From: Thauera sp.
GTDB taxonomy: Bacteria > Pseudomonadota > Gammaproteobacteria > Burkholderiales > Rhodocyclaceae
DNA length: 15,582 bases
Assembly: GCA_003446655.1 (NCBI GenBank)
Contig: DMCZ01000067.1
Coordinates: forward strand, 1 to 15,582
Reading direction: 5' to 3'
The notes beneath the pieces are model-generated. The model was not told the origin of the DNA, made no database searches, and was given only the letters and a program-made list of their open reading frames with translations. This document shows positions 13,056 to 15,582 of the stretch, in pieces. The first letter of the stretch is position 1. Each line of letters begins with the position of its first letter. The translations under genes were made by a program, and so were the position numbers.

Positions 13056-15044
13056 TCAGACATCCGCCTCCACGCTGTCGCCCTTCTGCTCCATCCACGC
13101 GCGCCGGCCAGAGGCCTCGCCCTTGCCCATCAGCAGCGTGAACATCTTCAGCGTGTCCTGCAGTGCGCCGCTGCGTACCTTGACCGGCAGCACTCGACGG
13201 GTGGCGGGGTCCATGGTGGTTTCGCGCAGCTGGTCCGGGTTCATCTCGCCCAGGCCCTTGAAGCGGCCGATCTCGATCGCGTCGGGCTTGAAGCCCTCCT
13301 TTTCCAGGCGCTCGCGGATGGCGGCAAGTTCGCCCTCGTCGAGCGCATAGAGCCGGCGCGGCGGGCGCTTCTTGCCCTGCGCGGGGACGTCGACGCGGTA
13401 CAGCGGCGGCTGCGCCACATAGACGTGGCCGCGCTCGATCAGCTTCGGGAAGTGGCGGAAGAACAGCGTCAGCAGCAGGGTCTGGATGTGGGCGCCGTCG
13501 ACGTCGGCGTCGGACATGATGATGACCTTGCCGTAGCGCAGGCCGGAGAGGTCCACATCGCTGTCAGCCTTGTGCGCATCGACCCCGAGCGCCACCGCGA
13601 TGTCGTGGATCTCGGCGTTGGCGAACAGGCGGTCGGGGTCGATCTCCCAGGCGTTCTGCACCTTGCCGCGCAAGGGCAGAATGGCCTGGGTCTCCTTGTT
13701 GCGTGCCATCTTGGCCGAGCCGCCGGCGGAGTCGCCCTCGACCAGGAAGAGCTCGTTGTCGGCGAGGTCTTCGGATTCGCAGTCCGACAGCTTGCCCGGC
13801 AGCACCGCGACGCCCGAGGTCTTCTTCTTCTCGACCTTCTGCGCGCTCTTCTGGCGGGCCAGCGCCTGCTTGATCGACAGCTCGGCGATCGCGCGGCCGG
13901 CCTCGACGTGGTTGTTGAGCCAGATCTCGAAGGGGTCGCGCAGCTGCGAGGACACCAGCTTGACCGCTTCGCGCGAGTTGAGCTTTTCCTTTACCTGGCC
14001 CTGGAACTGCGGGTCGAGCAGGCGCGCCGACAGCACGAAGCTCATGCGCCCGCACACGTCCTCCTGCTGCAGCTTGACGCCGCGCGGCAACAGCGTGTGG
14101 TGGTCGATGAAGGACTTCATGGCCTCGAACACGCCAGCGCGCAGGCCGGACTCGTGGGTGCCGCCATTCACCGTCGGGATCAGGTTGACGTAGGACTCGC
14201 TCGGCACCGCCGACTCGAACCAGGCCAGCGCCCAGGCCGCGCCCTCGCCGGGGGCGAAGCTCGCATCGTCCTTGCCGGCGTACTTCTCGGCGGTGAAGAT
14301 CGGCGCCACCGGCTCGACGTCTCCGGCCAGTTCCTTCAGGTAGCCGGCGAGACCCTCGGGGTAGGACCAGGTCTTGCTCAGCGCCGGGCCGCCCGTCTGC
14401 TCGATATCGAGCCGCACCGCGACGCCCGAAAGCAGCACCGCCTTGGAGCGCAACAGGCGTTCGAGCTCGTTCATCGGCACACGGGGCGACTCGAAGTACT
14501 TGCCGTCCGGCCACACCCGCACCCGGGTGCCGGTCTGGCGGCCGCAGTCGCCCTCGACGCGCACCGGGCTGATCGTCTCGCCGCCGTCGGCGAAGTCGAT
14601 GCGGTGGATCTTGCCGTCGCGCTTGACTTCCACTTCGATGCGGGTCGACAGCGCGTTGGTCACCGACACGCCCACGCCGTGCAGGCCGCCGGAGAAGGCG
14701 TAGGCCGAGTTGCCCTCGCGCTTGTCGAACTTGCCGCCGGCGTGCAGCCGGGTGTAGGCCAGCACCACCACCGGCACGCCTTCCTCGGGATGCAGGCCGA
14801 CCGGGATGCCGCGGCCGTCGTCGGCCACGGTGACGGAGCCATCGAGATGCAGGGTGACATGGATCTTCTTCGCGAAGCCGGCGAGCGCCTCGTCGGCGGC
14901 GTTGTCGATCACTTCCTGGATGATGTGCGCCGGGCTGTCGGTGCGGGTGTACATGCCGGGGCGCTCGCGCACCGGCTCGAGTCCCTTGAGGACGCGGAAG
15001 GAGGATTCGTCGTACTGCTTGGGGGTGTCTTGCTTGCCAGCCAT
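13056..15044 (-). CDS. parE: DNA topoisomerase IV subunit B (ParE)
   Basis: ParE is the ATPase subunit of topoisomerase IV and partners ParC for chromosome decatenation. The 662-residue product starts MAGKQDTPKQYDESSF. The GHKL ATP-binding site is seen as EVIDNAADEALAG (44-56), VADDGRGIPVG (73-83) and the SGGLHGVGVSVTNALS loop. The transducer domain carries QKSAQK at about 400-405. The TOPRIM domain contains EGDSAGG with catalytic Glu and the metal-binding DADVDG motif. The length is typical and everything appears intact. It is preceded by flgN 64 bases upstream, and followed by a 128-base gap to vapB with no convincing terminator, so read-through into vapBC-parC is possible. Confidence 0.96.
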   Translation of the reverse strand: MAGKQDTPKQYDESSFRVLKGLEPVRERPGMYTRTDSPAHIIQEVIDNAADEALAGFAKKIHVTLHLDGSVTVADDGRGIPVGLHPEEGVPVVVLAYTRLHAGGKFDKREGNSAYAFSGGLHGVGVSVTNALSTRIEVEVKRDGKIHRIDFADGGETISPVRVEGDCGRQTGTRVRVWPDGKYFESPRVPMNELERLLRSKAVLLSGVAVRLDIEQTGGPALSKTWSYPEGLAGYLKELAGDVEPVAPIFTAEKYAGKDDASFAPGEGAAWALAWFESAVPSESYVNLIPTVNGGTHESGLRAGVFEAMKSFIDHHTLLPRGVKLQQEDVCGRMSFVLSARLLDPQFQGQVKEKLNSREAVKLVSSQLRDPFEIWLNNHVEAGRAIAELSIKQALARQKSAQKVEKKKTSGVAVLPGKLSDCESEDLADNELFLVEGDSAGGSAKMARNKETQAILPLRGKVQNAWEIDPDRLFANAEIHDIAVALGVDAHKADSDVDLSGLRYGKVIIMSDADVDGAHIQTLLLTLFFRHFPKLIERGHVYVAQPPLYRVDVPAQGKKRPPRRLYALDEGELAAIRERLEKEGFKPDAIEIGRFKGLGEMNPDQLRETTMDPATRRVLPVKVRSGALQDTLKMFTLLMGKGEASGRRAWMEQKGDSVEADV

Positions 15045-15077
15045 GCTGCAGGCCCGTCGGGATTCACGAAGGGCGCA

Positions 15078-15086
15078 AGGATAGCA
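15078..15086 (-). promoter_or_regulatory. Possible extended -10 promoter of parE
   Basis: On the minus strand the sequence reads TGCTATCCT, an extended -10 (TGN plus TATCCT) about 34 bases before the parE ATG. No good -35 is seen at the right distance, as is common for extended -10 promoters. parE also has no clear Shine-Dalgarno sequence. The site lies in the gap after flgN. Confidence 0.35.
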
Positions 15087-15108
15087 GAGGCGGGCGCTGT
15101 ATGTATGT

Positions 15109-15582
15109 TCAGGCGCTGCCGAGCATTCGACCGCCCCCGACCGCGCGGGTGTGGCCTTCTGCGTCGTACAGCGCGGGCTGGTCGGCGGCGGCGAGCAGCA
15201 CTGACAGTGCGGCCTGGTTGTGCGCCATGCGCTCGAGGATGAGCTTGCCGTTGATGGCGTTGCGTTCGCTGGCCTGGCGCGCGAGCTTGATGACTTCGTC
15301 CCAGCGCGCGAGCACGCGCGGCAGGTCGCCGAGCAGTTCGCGCAGGGTGGCGTCCGAACTGACGCGGCCGAGGCGACCGAGCAGCAGCGTACGATCGTCG
15401 GACAGTCGCTGCAGGCGGCGGTAGCGCTCGTTCTTGTCCTGCGTCAGCGCAAGCAGGGCGTCGGTGTCGCCTGCGGTTAGCAGCGCTTCCTCGCGCTCGA
15501 GCAGCGCCAGAAACTCGCCGAGCTGGATGGCCTCTGCCTCGATCAGCAGCGCGAGCCGCTGCTGATCGGCGGGGGGGGGCGC
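15109..15582 (-). CDS. flgN: Flagellar export chaperone FlgN (5' end cut by window)
   Basis: An open frame runs from the window edge to a stop at 15109-15111, giving 157 residues of a FlgN-type protein. FlgN is the chaperone for the hook-associated proteins FlgK and FlgL in flagellar export. The start codon lies beyond the window: no ATG occurs in the frame before an internal GTG at 15315, and the helical FlgN domain clearly extends upstream of that (EFLALLEREEALLTAGDTDA, then LTQDKNERYRRLQRL). The C-terminal part, NAINGKLILERMAHNQAALSVLLAA followed by ALYDAEG, is the family's characteristic ending. Typical FlgN proteins have about 140-160 residues, so only a few residues are missing. A run of nine G near the edge encodes three prolines. 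Confidence 0.85.
   Translation of the reverse strand, partial: APPPADQQRLALLIEAEAIQLGEFLALLEREEALLTAGDTDALLALTQDKNERYRRLQRLSDDRTLLLGRLGRVSSDATLRELLGDLPRVLARWDEVIKLARQASERNAINGKLILERMAHNQAALSVLLAAADQPALYDAEGHTRAVGGGRMLGSA

Noticed and set aside
12697..13098. Longer vapB start at 13098
   Set aside because: The added 57 residues overlap the parE 3' end and cross the likely promoter and palindrome. The AGGAGG at 12934-12939 fits the shorter start.
12996..15242. 748-residue open frame on the plus strand opposite parE and flgN
   Set aside because: It is the mirror of parE and flgN coding sequence in GC-rich DNA. Its protein is Leu/Arg/His/Gln-rich with no domain pattern, while the minus-strand frame encodes all ParE motifs.
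1..15582. CRISPR arrays, rRNA genes, insertion sequences
   Set aside because: No regularly spaced direct repeats, rRNA-like sequence, or transposase coding was seen on either strand.

Overview
This is a GC-rich window whose protein-level signals fit a polar-flagellated beta-proteobacterium, most likely of the Rhodocyclales (Thauera/Azoarcus-like). That assignment is inferred from gene order and protein style, with no database search. The first 19 bases are not genomic: they match the Tn5/Nextera mosaic-end adapter exactly. The window therefore starts at a library fragment end, and it stops inside a gene beside a run of nine G.

Layout, plus strand: tRNA-Ser(UGA) with a recognisable promoter; rluE (23S rRNA pseudouridine synthase) overlapping a secreted DUF192 protein; then a flagellar block flhB-flhA-[hairpin]-flhF-fleN-fliA-motC-motD. 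FlhB and FlhA are core parts of the flagellar type III export gate. FlhF and FleN/FlhG set flagellar position and number. FliA is sigma-28, and MotC/MotD form a stator unit. The FleN homologue has lost the Walker A ATP-binding loop but keeps the N-terminal DQAxxLR motif. The chemotaxis genes that separate fliA from motCD in Pseudomonas-type clusters are absent.

Layout, minus strand, read from the right end: flgN (nearly complete, cut by the window end), parE, vapB, vapC, parC. ParE and ParC are the two topoisomerase IV subunits. A complete type II toxin-antitoxin pair of the VapBC family lies between them on the same strand. vapB overlaps vapC, and vapC overlaps parC, each by an ATGA. parC has no visible ribosome binding site of its own, so it appears translationally tied to the toxin gene. 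A short AT-rich stretch with a perfect 12-bp palindrome precedes vapB and is the likely autoregulated promoter. motD and parC converge.

No gap without a gene exceeds about 150 bases. The larger ones (1364-1507, 4765-4882, 7168-7291, 9690-9812, 12928-13055) hold promoter-like motifs or hairpins, described below. The most unusual features are the parE-vapBC-parC arrangement, the FleN that lacks its ATPase loop, and a repeated promoter-like motif with unconventional spacing upstream of flhB and flhF.
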